Shown here piece by piece: positions 49,158 to 60,703 of a DNA stretch of 64,000 nt. Both the position numbers and the translations under genes were made by a program. Positions within the stretch are counted from its first letter, which is position 1; each line of letters begins with the position of its first letter. Source of the DNA: Acanthococcus lagerstroemiae (lineage: Eukaryota > Arthropoda > Insecta > Hemiptera > Eriococcidae); assembly GCA_031841125.1 (NCBI GenBank), contig CM063110.1, positions 20,393,626 to 20,457,625 of the forward strand, written 5' to 3'. The notes beneath the pieces are model-generated. The model did no database searches. It was not told the origin of the DNA and was given only the letters and a program-made list of their open reading frames with translations.

Positions 49158-49365
49158 TTTACAAACATACAACTGATGCGGTTCTTACAGATACCCAATA
49201 AAAGTTTTGCTCGTTAACCGTTTTAATGTTGTTAAATCCTTGAAGATTATCATCAAGGCTCGGATTTTTAGGCACTAAAAACTCAAAAAAAAGGTCGTAT
49301 TAAAAGTCTCTAAAAAGACTTAAAGAGTCTATAAAAATCCCTATAAAAGTGAAATATGTAGTCTC

Positions 49366-49392
<27 letters not shown>

Positions 49393-49396
<4 letters not shown>

Positions 49397-50177
49397 GTAG
49401 ACTCCCGATAATCCGTCATTGGTTTATCCACCTTCCAGATTGTTCTCACCACGAATTTATCCGTCCAAAATCTCACTAAAATCACAACTTCAGTCCTTAG
49501 CACACCTGATAATGATTATGATCAAGAACGGGTAGGAGACGCATCAGTACATATGGATCAGCCCCGGATTATGATGAAGGTCGGTTACAAGCACTCGAGG
49601 CTCTCGACTGCCTAGCCGGAAATTTTTTTTTCGTATCTGTTCCTATCCAACATCCACCTTAGAAAAAAGCTCATTCTCAAAATTCGGCCACCCCTCAAAA
49701 TCGGCTGCTCCCATCCGGTGCGCTTGTTGTGCTCGTAAGTAAGCCCAAGGCTGATACAGATTATGACAGTGCTTTTTCCGCATTGGGAAAGTTACAGGTG
49801 TTTAAACAACAGACAGTAATCACTGCTGACGATTATGAAATTCAGAAAGAAAGTGGAGAAATTATGCTGCTGAAAAGAGCGGCATATCATGAAGAAGCAA
49901 AGAAAAACTACAGATTTAAAAAAATGAAATGACTGTTTTTAGTTGTTTTTTTACAATGTTGCCCCCTCCCCCAGTGATCAAAAAGGCTAAAATTGCCGAT
50001 TTTTTTTTTAATATTGAAGTTTTTTTTGTATAAAATAACTTATTACCTTACGTAACTAATTCAATAAAAATGGTTTTCCCCCCTTTCTCAATCTTTTTCT
50101 TACCAAAATTACATGTTTTCAGGTTATCCGCCCAATCTGTAGCCCCAATTCGGGCGGATAATTGGAAGTCTACTGCA
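49393..50177 (+). mobile_element. Internally deleted pogo/Tigger element
   Basis: TA at 49393-49394 precedes CAGTAGACTCCCGATAATCC. The right end, inverted, reads CAGTAGACTTCCAATTATCC and ends at 50175, followed by CA (a mutated TA). The ends match the Tigger TIR type. Inside, 49729-49932 is open and ends with MLLKRAAYHEEAKKNYRFKK, resembling the acidic/lysine-rich tail of pogo-type transposases. The DDE catalytic core is missing. An A-run (49368-49392) abuts the left end. Confidence 0.8.
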
Positions 50178-50556
50178 CTCACTAAAAGTCCCGGTAAAAC
50201 TATGGCTTTAATGATATCAAATTAAAGGTCTTGGAAAACTGAACCTAATTTTTATATTTCTATTCCTCCCAAACTATGTGCAATGTAACAATTTTACATC
50301 AAAATAAGTACTTTATTGCAGCAAATAATAAGGGCGGTACAATTTTTCAAAGTTTATTTTCAAGTAAAATGGATTTTTAAAAACGGTTTTCTCAAAAAAT
50401 TAAAAATTAAAAATTTTTTCTTGAATAATTAGAAACTGACGAAATAGTTTCGAAAATTGAATTTCCACCCGACGTAGTCCCAATACGTATATAAAATCGT
50501 CAATTTTAGGCGAAAATGTCATTTTTGAAAGAATAGTCTAAAAAGGCAGTATCAAA

Positions 50557-50714
50557 ACACAAATGTACTCAGCGACTCAAGAAATCTTTATTCAGACATT
50601 GAGGAAGCGTTTTTTAGTATAATTATTGAAAATCAGCCCTCTGCGGAGCCCAACATGGAAGAAAAGAAAAATACAAGGAGTGGATTTCGTGATCCTGAAA
50701 ACGTCAATGTGTGA
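50557..50714 (+). pseudogene. Open C-terminal coding tail at the inner edge of the right arm
   Basis: Reads TNVLSDSRNLYSDIEEAFFS and onward to FRDPENVNV and TGA at 50712-50714, the mirror copy of the minus-strand tail at the left arm's inner edge. Here the frame begins at the arm boundary, so the upstream half present on the left is missing. Confidence 0.4.
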
Positions 50715-51656
50715 ACGAAAATAACTTCCAGTCGTATATCAGGAGGTCTACCGATCATATAAGTCATATTTTTTTGAAAAGAGGTCATTTAAGTAATCTT
50801 TTTTTTTTTTTTTGTGCTTTAGGTCATCTAAAAAGTTCTTATTCTGTTAAATGGTTTTAAAAACTTCGTGTAGAGGGCTACCACTCTTTGATATACACTG
50901 ACATTTGTACTTTCACAGCATTGGGGAATCTTTTTATTCGTGAGTGTTCTCAGTCTTCCTCTACTTCGGTTGGCTCATATCCTCAAGTAAATCCTCAGGT
51001 TCTGTAAGGCACCTTAAAAAATCTCCAATTTTTAAGAGAAAGCCTCAAGTATGCGGAGCGAACGACTGGGCGGGCCGCAGCTCGCAAATCATTATCGGCA
51101 TAATTCGAACATTATCGGAAAACCCGCTATGGTGTCCGATTAGGGAATTTTCTATGTACTTTCTCGAGATGACTGTTTTGCCCCTTCCCTACCACCTACA
51201 CACTAATCAGGCAATTCTTTCACCCGCGCTGTTGGTGTAGTAAGTAGTTAGAACAGAAAAAATGTGAGCCTCCTAGTCCAAACGGGAAATGAGCTTGGAG
51301 TTCCTCAAGAATTATTATGACACTGAAGTAGCTTATTCAGTATCCTGGAAAATAAATCATAAAACTTTTTGAACCTCAAAACTCAATTATTTTCTTATTT
51401 TTTTCAAATTTGTCGGTAACATTGCTGCCAACTGCATTAAAATAATAGAAAAGGTTGTAAATTGCCACTACTTAATGTTGTAAAACAGTTCAGGGTAGTA
51501 ATATTACAATTTGCAATAAAATTGAAAGAGATGGTAGCCCTGCTATAGAAAGTTCTCAAGAAATCAATGAATATAATATATCTTTGAGAATCAAAATATC
51601 TGTTTAATTTACTGTTCAGGCCAATGGACGAGCAATTTTAGTTCCATAAAAATTGT

Positions 51657-51886
51657 ATGAGGCGCAATGCAGCTAGTAGCACTGTTATGAATTTTCAAAA
51701 TTCATCCTTAACAACCAAAAAAAAAAAAAAAAAAGAGCCTAATTTTGAAGTAATTAAGTAATTGAGCAAGTGATTTGATTTTGGTGAAAATCAAGACATA
51801 TTAGATTTCAGCGTTCGTTTGAATAATAATTTTTTGGTGAAAATATCAGTGCGCTGTAACGACAATAATAATTAATAAATTCATGT
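51657..51886 (-). repeat. 230-bp direct repeat, right arm copy B
   Basis: Mirror counterpart of 45529-45758, including the A-run near 51718. Confidence 0.9.
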
Positions 51887-52414
51887 AAAAAGGCATTATC
51901 AAAGACAGAGCGAAAGAATATATATAGTTTCAGAAAGAGGGAGAAATGACCAAAAATGGAAGATGGTTCAGGAAGTCGTGAACCTTATAATCCACGAAAC
52001 GTAAGATTCATTTGACTACACAAAAAGATGTTAAGAGCTAAAAAGAATGAAAGGACCAAGGAGCGGGAAATGCAGATTTTGTAAGAGGGTGTAATGACAG
52101 TAGACCAAGATGGCCCGGAAAGTCATGGACCTTATAATCCGCCGAAAGTAAGATTAATTTGATTCCACACAAAAAGGTGACACAAGCGAAAGCGATAAAA
52201 AGAACGCCAAAGTGAAAGAATATAGTTTTAAAAAGAAGGTGAAATGACCGAAGATGGAAGATGGTCCAGGTGGTCATTACCTTATAATCCGCGAAACGCA
52301 CAATTAATTTGACTGCACAAAAAGATGGTAAGAGCCGAAAAGAATGAAAGGACGAAAGGACCACGGAGCGGGAAATGCAGATTTTGTAAGAGGGTGTAAT
52401 GACAGTAGACCCAA

Positions 52415-52644
52415 ATGAGGCGCAATGCAGCTAGTAGCACTGTTATGAATTTTCAAAATTCATCCTTAACAACCAAAAAAAAAAAAAAAAGAGAGCTAAA
52501 TTTTGAAGTAATTAAGTAATTGAGCAAGTGATTTGATTTTGGTGAAAATCAAGACATATTAGATTTCAGCGTTCGTTTGAATAATAATTTTTTGGTGAAA
52601 ATATCAGTGCGCTGTAATGACAATAATAATTAATAAATTCATGT
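52415..52644 (-). repeat. 230-bp direct repeat, right arm copy A
   Basis: Mirror counterpart of 44771-45000; same length and nearly the same sequence. Confidence 0.9.
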
Positions 52645-52868
52645 CCAAAAATGAATTATGTAAGTAAGTGGGTCTAGGTACGTATGAAACAAACTTCGGT
52701 AAAATAATTGAGCTAATAAATACAGAAACAACTTTTCTATCGCATTCCCTTATTGCTTACATATGTTTGCCTACTCCTTAATTTTCAGGCAAACCTGATT
52801 TGTATCCTACTGTACGACAAAGAGCCCCCTCTCGACGGGTCTATGGGGTATAGAAGATTATGGATGGC

Positions 52869-53201
52869 AGCACAAACCAGCACAAACGGAGCACAAACTA
52901 TTGCATCCACTTTTCCCCTTTCAACTCTTTATCTAACTCCTTTTTCAAAGACCATTTCTTCAGCCCCCCCAAAAATAAACCTCAACAGCTTAGGAAGGGG
53001 AGCAGCACAAACGACGGGGTTTTCAGCACAAACCAGCACAAACGTAGCACAAACGATTGACATCATTTTTTATCACCTAGGAGAAAGTGGGGGGGCTCCC
53101 GTTTCTCCCGGCCCCCCAAAAGTTTTCTCGAATATCTCAGGAAGGGGAGCAGCACAAACGATGGGGTTTTCAGCACAAACCAGCACAAACGTAGCACAAA
53201 C
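52869..53201 (-). promoter_or_regulatory. Helically phased AGCACAAAC triplets, right tip
   Basis: Mirror copies of the left-tip motif. Triplets start at 52869/52879/52890 and 53172/53182/53193, spaced 10 then 11 bp, with a middle cluster between (around 53029-53058). Conservation in both arms keeps the same phase relative to each tip. Confidence 0.6.
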
Positions 53202-53258
53202 GAATGGCGTATGTTTCAAGTCTATCTGGGTAAGTGGGGGGGCCGAGGAAATGCACCT

Positions 53259-56200
53259 AACCCGTTTTGCTGTAGCTGCCTCCAATCTAATAATTTTTGC
53301 ATTTTATTAGTTCGCCCCAGAGATTTTAGAAAACGGCAAATATTCTGGTAATGCCTTCAGCACGTCGTATATGCAACTCAACCTACACCAATTGGGTTTT
53401 CGCAATCGCGAAAATCTCCGGAGTGGGGATAGCTAGAGGAAAACGGTTTGAAATTTTGAGAGCAAAATGATCTCCTCTTTCGAAATTGTCAACCCGTTTC
53501 GCAGTAGCTGCCACCAATCCAAAGATTTCTGCATTTTATTAGTTCGCCCCAGAGAAATTAGCGATTTTGAAAACGTCAATTGGCGTATGAGAAATAGCAT
53601 ATTCAATTCTTCGAAGGCGTCACAATTGTCTTTCAAATTTTCTAATATTCTGGTACTGCCTTCAGCACGTCGAATATGCAACTCGACCTACACCAATTGT
53701 CGTTTTCGAAATCGCGAATTTCTCTGGGGGGAACTAATAAAACGCGAAAATCTCCGGACTGAGGATAGCTAGAGGAATACGGCTTGAAATTTTGAGAGCA
53801 GATTGATCTCCTCGTTCGAAAGTGTCAACCCGTTTTGCGGTAGCAGCCTCCAATCTAATAATTTTTGCATTTTATGAGTTCGCCTCAGAGATTTTAGAAA
53901 ACGGCAAATATTCTGGTAATGCCTTCAGCACGCCGTATATGCAACTCAACCTACAACAATTGTCGTTTTCGAAATCGCGAATTTCTCTGGGGGGAACTAA
54001 TAAAACGCGAAAATCTCCGGACTGAGGATAGCTAGAGGAATACGGCTTGAAATTTTGAGAGCAGATTGATCTCCTCGTTCGAAAGTGTCAACCCGTTTTG
54101 CTGTAGCTGCCTCCTATCTAATAATTTTTGCATTTTATTAGTTCGCCCCAGAGATTTTAGAAAACGGCAAATATTCTGGTAATGCCTTCAGCACGTCGTA
54201 TATGCAACTCGACCTACACCAATTGGGTTTTCGCAATCGCGAAAATCTCCGGAGTGGGGATAGCTAGAGGAAAACGGTTTGAAATTTTGAGAGCGAAATG
54301 ATCTCCTCTTTCGAAATTGTCAACCCGTTTTGCTGTAGCTGCCTCCAATCTAATAATTTTTGCATTTTATTAGTTCGCCCCAGAGATTTTAGAAAACGGC
54401 AAATATTCTGGTAATGCCTTCAGCACGTCGTATATGCAACTCAACCTACACCAATTGGGTTTTCGCAATCGCGAAAATCTCCGTAGTGCGGATAGCTAGA
54501 GGAAAACGGTTTGAAATTTTGAGAGCAAAATGATCTCCTCTTTCGAAATTGTCAACCCGTTTCGCAGTAGCTGCCACCAATCCAACGATTTCTGCATTTT
54601 ATTAGTTCGCCCCAGAGAAATTAGCGATTTAGAAAACGTCAATTGGCGTATGAGAAATAGCATATTCAATTCTTCGAAGGCGTCACAATTGTCTTTCAAA
54701 TTTTCTAATATTCTGGTACTGCCTTCAGCACGTCGAATATGCAACTCGACCTACACCAATTGTCGTTTTCGAAATCGCGAATTTCTCTGGGGGGAACTAA
54801 TAAAACGCGAAAATCTCCGGACTGAGGATAGCTAGAGGAATACGGCTTGAAATTTTGAGAGCAGATTGATCTCCTCGTTCGAAAGTGTCAACCCGTTTTG
54901 CGGTAGCTGCCTCCAATCTAATAATTTTTGCATTTTATGAGTTCGCCCCAGAGATTTTAGAAAACGGCAAATATTCTGGTAATGCCTTCAGCACGTCGTA
55001 TATGCAACTCAACCTACACCAATTGGGTTTTCGCAATCGCGAAAATCTCCGGAGTGGGGATAGCTAGAGGAAAACGGTTTGAAATTTTGAGAGCGAAATG
55101 ATCTCCTCTTTCAAAAGTGTCAACCCGTTTCGCTGTAGCGGCCCCCAATCCAAAGATTTTTGCATTTGATTAGTTTGCCCCAGGAAATTGAAGATTTCGA
55201 AAACGTCAATTGATGTATGTGAAATAGCATATTCGATACTTTTAAGGCGTCGCAGGATTAATTTGAATTTTGGAATATGCTGGTAATGCCTTCAGTACGG
55301 CGAATATGCAACCCAACCTACACCAATCGACGTTTTCGAAATCGCTAATTTCTCTGGGGGGAACTAATAAAACGCGAAAAACTCCGGACTCGGAATAGCT
55401 AGAGGAAAACGGTTTGAAAATTTGAGAGTGAAATGAACTCCGCTTTCAAAAGTGTCAACCCGTTTCGCTGTAGCGGCCCCCAATCCAAAGATTTCTGCAT
55501 TTTATTAGTTCGCCCCAGAGAAATTAGCGACTTTGAAAACGTCATTGGGCGTATGAGAAATAGCATATTCAATTCTTCGAAGGCGTCACAACTGTCTTTC
55601 AAATTTTCCAATATTCTGGTACTGCCTTCAGCACGTCGAATATGCAACTCAACCTACACCAATTGTCGTTTTCGAAATCGCGAAATTCTCGGTGGTGGGG
55701 GTGGGGGGAACTAATAAAACGCGAAAATCTCCGGACTGGGGATAGCTAGAGGAATACGGTTTGAAATTTTGAGAGCAGATTGATCTCTTCGTTCGAAAGT
55801 GTCAACCCTTTTCGCTGTAGCTGCCACCAATCCAAAGATTTCTGCATTTTATTAGTTCGCCCCAGAGAAATTAGCGATTTCGAAAACGGCGAATTTTCTG
55901 GTAATGCCTTCAGCACGTCGTATATGCAACTCAACCTCCTCCAATTGGGTTTTCGCAATCGCGAAAATCTCCGGACTGGGGATAGCTAGAGGAAAACGGT
56001 TTGCAATTTTGAGAGCGAAATGAACTCCTCTTTCAAAAGTGTCAACCCGTTTCGCTGTAGCGGCCCCCAATCCAAAGATTTTTGCATTTTATTAGTTCGC
56101 CCCAGGAAATTGAAGATTTCGAAAACGTCACTTGATGTATGTGAAATAGCATATTCGATACTTGTAAGGCGTCGCAGGATTGATTCGAATTTTGGAATAT

Positions 56201-57000
56201 GCTGGTAATGCCTTCAGTACGGCGAATATGCAACCCAACCTACACCAATCGACGTTTTCGAAATTGCTAATTTCTCTGGGGGGAACTAATGAAACGCGAA
56301 AATCTCCGGACTGGGAATAGCCAGAGGAAAACGGTTCGAAATTTTGAGAGCGAAATGATCTTCTCTTTCGAAAGTGTCAACCCGTTTCGCTGTAGCGGCC
56401 CCCAATCCAAAGATTTTTGCATTTTATTAGTTCGCCCCAGGAAATTGATGATTTCGAAAACGTGATTTGTCGTCTCCACTTTTCCGAATATTCTAGTCAT
56501 GCCTTCAGTACGTCGAATGTGCAAGCCAACCTACACCAATCGACGTTTTCGAAATCGTGAAAATCTCCGGACTGGGGTAGCTAGAGGAAAACGGTTCGAA
56601 ATTTTGAGAGCAAAATGATCTCTTTCGAAAGGGTCAACCCGTTTCGCTGTAGCGGCCCCCAATCCAAAGATTTTTGCATTTCATTAGTTCCCCCCAGGAA
56701 ACTGAAGATTTCGAAAACGTCAATTGGTGTATGTGAAATAGCATATTCGATACTTTGAAGGCGTCGCGTTATCAATTCGAATTTTGGAATATTCTTTATG
56801 CCTTCAGTACGGCGAATATGCAACTCAACCTACAATGAGCGACGTTTTCGAAATCGCTATGTTCTCTGGGGGGAACAAAAAAAAAACGCGAAAATCTCCG
56901 GACTGGGGATAGCTAGAGGAAAACGGTTCGAAATTTTGAGAGCGAAATGATCTCCTCTTTTGAAAGTGTCCACCCGTTTCGCTGTAGCAGGCCCCAATCC
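53259..57000. repeat. Core satellite array, right part
   Basis: Continues the array interrupted by the transposon: the first monomer resumes at the exact base where the left part stopped (CCCGTTTTGCTGTAGCTGCC). Monomer spacings read from GATCTCCTC are about 338, 264, 230, 231, 339, 230 and 335 bp. Monomers drift toward the older GTAGCGGCCCCCAATCC type after 55100. A G-rich insertion lies at about 55690. Confidence 0.95.
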
Positions 57001-58430
57001 AAAGATTTTTGCAAATTGTCTGTTTAGCCAAAAGAATGGAATGTTCGAAGGGGGCAATTAGTGCGCGATGTATTTCCTGTTCACCGTATTGAACGCACTA
57101 CGCGATTCTTCAAAAATTTCGCATTTTGACCACATTTTTGAGTGTATCTCGGCAACGGAACGTCGCCGCCAAATTTAAACAACAGATTCGAATTCAGCGT
57201 GAAAACTTGAGTACAAGAGAGTCTTGAATTCGAAATTTTAGATTTTGAACATTTTGAACATTTTTCCATACTATACACCATGTCTTTTTTTGGGCGAAAT
57301 TGTTTTTTTTTCGCGTGAAGAGGCAGTTCTATTCAAAATTGTCTCCGCGTTCCAAATTTTCAAACTATTTCGCTCTGGCTATCACCAGTCCGAAATTATT
57401 CGCAAATTGTCGGTTCGCCCCAGTAAAATTGGAATTTCGAAAACGTCGAGTGGTGCGCGGTGTGTTGCATTCTCAACAGGTCGAAGGCGCTAAACCAAAA
57501 ACGTGTTCACTTTCGTGTATCTCTGGAACGGAGCGTCGTTGCCAAATTTGAACACCGAATTCGAACTCAGTGTGAACAATTGAGTTGAAAACTGTTTTTA
57601 ATTCAAAATTTTTGATTTTCTCGAATTTTGAGAATTTCTCCATACTATACATCATGCCTTTTTGATGCCAAATAATTTTCGGGGAGCTTCGGCGTCAACG
57701 CCGGGGCTAGTTATTCAGTTTCTCGAGACGAATTAAAATCGGTCGTCAAAATTGAGCTACAGTCATTTTTTGACCCAAATTGACCAATTTCCCCAACTTT
57801 TTCGAGTGTATCTCGGGAACGGAGCGTCGCCGCTAAATTTGAGCACCGAATTCGAACTCAGTGTGAAAAATTGAGTTGAAAACAGTTTTTAATTAAAAAT
57901 TTTTGATTTTCTCGAATTTTGAAAATTTCTCATGTCTTTTATGAGGCCAAAAAATTTTCGGAGAGCTTCGGCGTCGACGCTGGGGCTAGTTACTCAGTTT
58001 CTCGAGACGAATTAAAATCGGTCGTCAAAATTGAGCCACAGTCATTTTTCGATCCATTTTGACCACATTCTTGAGTGTATTGCGGCAGTTTTGCGAATTT
58101 TCGAAAAATGTAGTAACGCCTTAAACTTGTTCGATCTGCAATACAATTTGCACCAATATGCATTTTCAAGATTGCGAATTTCCTGGGGCGAACTGGTAAA
58201 AGGCGAAAATCTCTCGACTGGAGGCTTCTATAGCAAAGCTGAAGACCACGTATTATTCGAAATTTTCCACTCTATCCAAAATTGCTAACCGCTCTGCTCT
58301 AAGTGGCTCCATTCCGAAATTATTCGCGAATTGTCGGTTCGCACCAAAAAAATTGAAAACGCCAGTTGGTGCGCGATGTGTGGCATTCTCAACGGGTCGA
58401 ATGTCTGGCGCGCTAGTATCGCTTTACGTG
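57001..58430. repeat. Diverged right-flank satellite monomers
   Basis: Three to four decayed copies contain GTGTATCTCGG, (A)CGGAGCGTCG, TCGAACTCAGTGTGAA and TTTCTCCATACTATAC, the extra block also found at the left edge but lacking in the core. Copies start near 57150, 57525 and 57815, so the spacing falls from about 375 to 290 bp. The last recognisable similarity ends near 58400. Confidence 0.75.
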
Positions 58431-60283
58431 ATAAGAATTTGAAAGAATTATCATGGCCCCGTGATTAACATGGGTTTATATGGAGAATACTGTAATTCGC
58501 AGCATTGTCTAGGAATTACTTGTTAAATATGCATTTTAAATAAAAATACCTCAGAGTAGCATTTAAAGTACATGTTTTTCTCCTTCGAGTGGAATTAAAA
58601 GAATCGCGGAATGTAGTACGGGAAAATTGTACCATTCAAAAGAAAATACGTTTTGGTTATCAGTGATAGTATTTTGCACAATACAACCAAATCGATACGG
58701 CAAGAGTTCGCTCGTGAATTACTGGTAATGCTGGGACTGAGATAACTCATGAATATTTGTTTGTCCGTCTTCAAATCAGTGGTTTAAAAAAAAAATGCGA
58801 ATATTATGTAACCAACCCCAATTGTCAACATTCGGTTACATTTATAGTGATAACTTGTGTTGATTTCATCTTATTTCCTTAAAAATATAGGTACTCATTA
58901 GAACGATGATCTTCAATTTTAATTCTTACTTCTGTTTCTTAAAAGTGCGTGATTCTCGAGTAACTGATAGAAAAACGTGAAAGTCTCATAAGATCCGATT
59001 GTATTTAGAGTGATAACTTGTGTTCCTTCTATTCCATTTCCTTGAAAGTATACTCTCATTAGGACGAGAATTGTATGGTGTTCAATTTTAATTCTTATGT
59101 CTTTTTCCTAAACGTGCGTATTCCTGGAGTATTTGATAGAAAAACGTAAAAGTCCCATAAGACACTGTGTTAAAGTCGGCCTTTCCACGCAACGTTGCCG
59201 TCTTGCCGAGTTGTGGATTCCGGCCTGTTATTGTAAATGGCCGTGATATGGCAGTCAAAATGATGTGTAAATAGAGCAATTTTCAAGATTTTTCGTATTT
59301 AAATAGTATTTAACGTAACATTGGTGGAGGTTTCAAAAATTTTTGGTACGGCTCGTAAAATTATATTTTCTTCGACCGGGGCCCCGATTACGACCGATGG
59401 TTTAGCGTGATAAAAAATTTTATCAATTTTTATCAACGTGATAAAACCACGATAAAACAGATTTTGTCAATGTTTTATCAACTTCTTCATGGCTGTTGAT
59501 AAAATGTTGAGAGGAGTGACAAGGTTGAGAAAGTAGGGAAACTGAATCCTTGATCGTAATACATGAGTTTTTAGTCTTCCGTGTACCATTATCATCTCTA
59601 TTGAATAGTCCTACATGATCATTCTTTTAAAGCTTCTATTTTTGACCGCCAGGTGACGACTCTTTCGATGCACGGTCCCAATAGATTTCTACAAAAGTGA
59701 GAATCTAAGAATAATTAAGATTCGAAATTCTACACGTCAAGTTATTCTCATGAATGATAACATACCGAAGCATCTTGAGTAACTGGTATCTTCGATGTAA
59801 ACGGAGAACTCGTACAGCTCTGAAAATAATTATTGACAAGAATCGAATTTCGAAACTTTCAATAGACAGAATGAGTGAGTTATGGAATCTTTTTTACCTC
59901 AGCGATCTTCATCATTTTTTTCTTCGGTTCATGGAACATATTTTCGGAATGAGTGTATAACAGACTATGAAGGATAACAACTGAAAAAACCTGATGTTAA
60001 CTGAAATAATAATAAAATATATTACGAACTATGGACTAATTGGTTAAATTCCATGAAAATTGATCCATTATTTGGGTAGTTATTACACTTATTAGTCAAC
60101 AGCGAATTTATTTACCTGTTTTTATTCGATGAGTCTAGTTTTCAATGACGTTCGCAGGATGTTTCGTTGTTCAAGTTTCTTAATTATTATTATTTCAAAT
60201 ATAAATTTTTAACCAAAAGACCAAAACTATCATCATGATCACTACATTTTCTTCCTCTGCAATGTGCAAGAGCATTGGGCAAG
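58431..60283. other. Spacer between satellite and ARPC1
   Basis: No gene seen. It holds a tandem duplication (58831-59165) and a cluster of GATAAAA/TTTTATC inverted motifs (59405-59500). Frames of about 60-68 codons show no domain. Confidence 0.5.
58831..59165. repeat. Two-copy tandem duplication, about 162 bp
   Basis: Both copies run GTGATAACTTGTG, then CCATTTCCTT or a relative, then TTCAATTTTAATTCTTA, then GATAGAAAAACGT, ending CCATAAGA or CTCATAAGA. They differ by several substitutions and small indels, so the duplication is old. Confidence 0.75.
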
Positions 60284-60703
60284 GGTTAACTCGGTGTAAG
60301 GTGTAACACTTAGGTTAACTCGGTGTAACACTGAAATGACGTCACGTGTACACAGCTAATTTTTGAGTCCTGTATTTATCAAACCTGTCAGGAAACTTGA
60401 GCTTGATGACGTCAGTGCACTTGATCTTTCCCGGAGGAATGATTCAGATTTGCATTTTGATCAATGGAATCCTTCGTAATTTTATCAGTAAATCGGATGA
60501 AATGTAAGAATTATTTGTCATTTCTTTGATCTTTACAGCATTAATGATATATTCGCGATCCGCCCGATTGTTAACGGTAAGTGTGGCTGTTACACCGGTT
60601 CTGTACTCGTCGAGAGAGCTGTGGTATCCGAGCTTTCATTTGAGTTTCCGATTTTGAGATAGCACCGTGTAAATCCATCGACAAGCTTCATCAGTCGTCA
60701 GCA
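60284..60703 (+). promoter_or_regulatory. Probable ARPC1 upstream regulatory region
   Basis: GGTTAACTCGGTGTAA occurs twice (near 60286 and 60312). Two perfect CRE palindromes TGACGTCA lie at 60337-60344 and 60407-60414; the first overlaps an E-box CACGTG (60343-60348). A TTTACAG acceptor near 60540 and an ACG-GTAAGT donor near 60580 suggest a short 5' UTR exon. TCAGTC, an initiator-type motif, lies at 60691. Regulatory roles are inferred from motif matches only. Confidence 0.45.

Larger units (their letters stand above)
46859..50556. other. Central spacer of the foldback element
   Basis: This 3.7-kb single-copy core holds a mariner relic (47235-47885), a hAT C-terminal fragment (48960-49157) and a pogo/Tigger-derived element (49395-50175), with AT-rich filler. 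No Mutator-type transposase domain was recognised. Confidence 0.7.
50557..53258 (-). repeat. Right inverted arm of the foldback element
   Basis: Reverse-complement counterpart of 44157-46858 with the same parts in mirror order: open tail (50557-50714), AT-rich middle, 230-bp direct repeats (51657-51886 and 52415-52644) and AGCACAAAC triplets near the tip. Inner identity stops at ACACAAATGTACTC, where the left arm continues into different sequence. Confidence 0.93.
44148..53267. mobile_element. 9.1-kb foldback-type (MULE-like) transposon with 2.7-kb inverted arms
   Basis: The element body is 44157-53258 (9,102 bp). The tips read AGGTGCATTTCCTCGGCC inward from both ends. A 9-bp target duplication AACCCGTTT lies at 44148-44156 and 53259-53267. 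Joining the flanks through one copy restores the satellite reading GTGTCAACCCGTTTTGCTG found in neighbouring monomers. The arms are 44157-46858 and 50557-53258, both 2,702 bp and nearly identical. Very long arms with internal repeats and 9-bp duplications are the hallmarks of Foldback elements and fit the Mutator-like superfamily. No Mutator-type transposase was recognised in the 3.7-kb spacer, so it is probably non-autonomous. High arm identity suggests recent activity or gene conversion. Confidence 0.9.

Noticed and set aside
50944..51240. 98-codon frame in the right arm (87 codons in the left arm)
   Set aside because: The two copies differ by a one-base indel that changes the end, and the sequence resembles a non-coding pogo-type TTATCGG-rich segment. 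No domain recognised.
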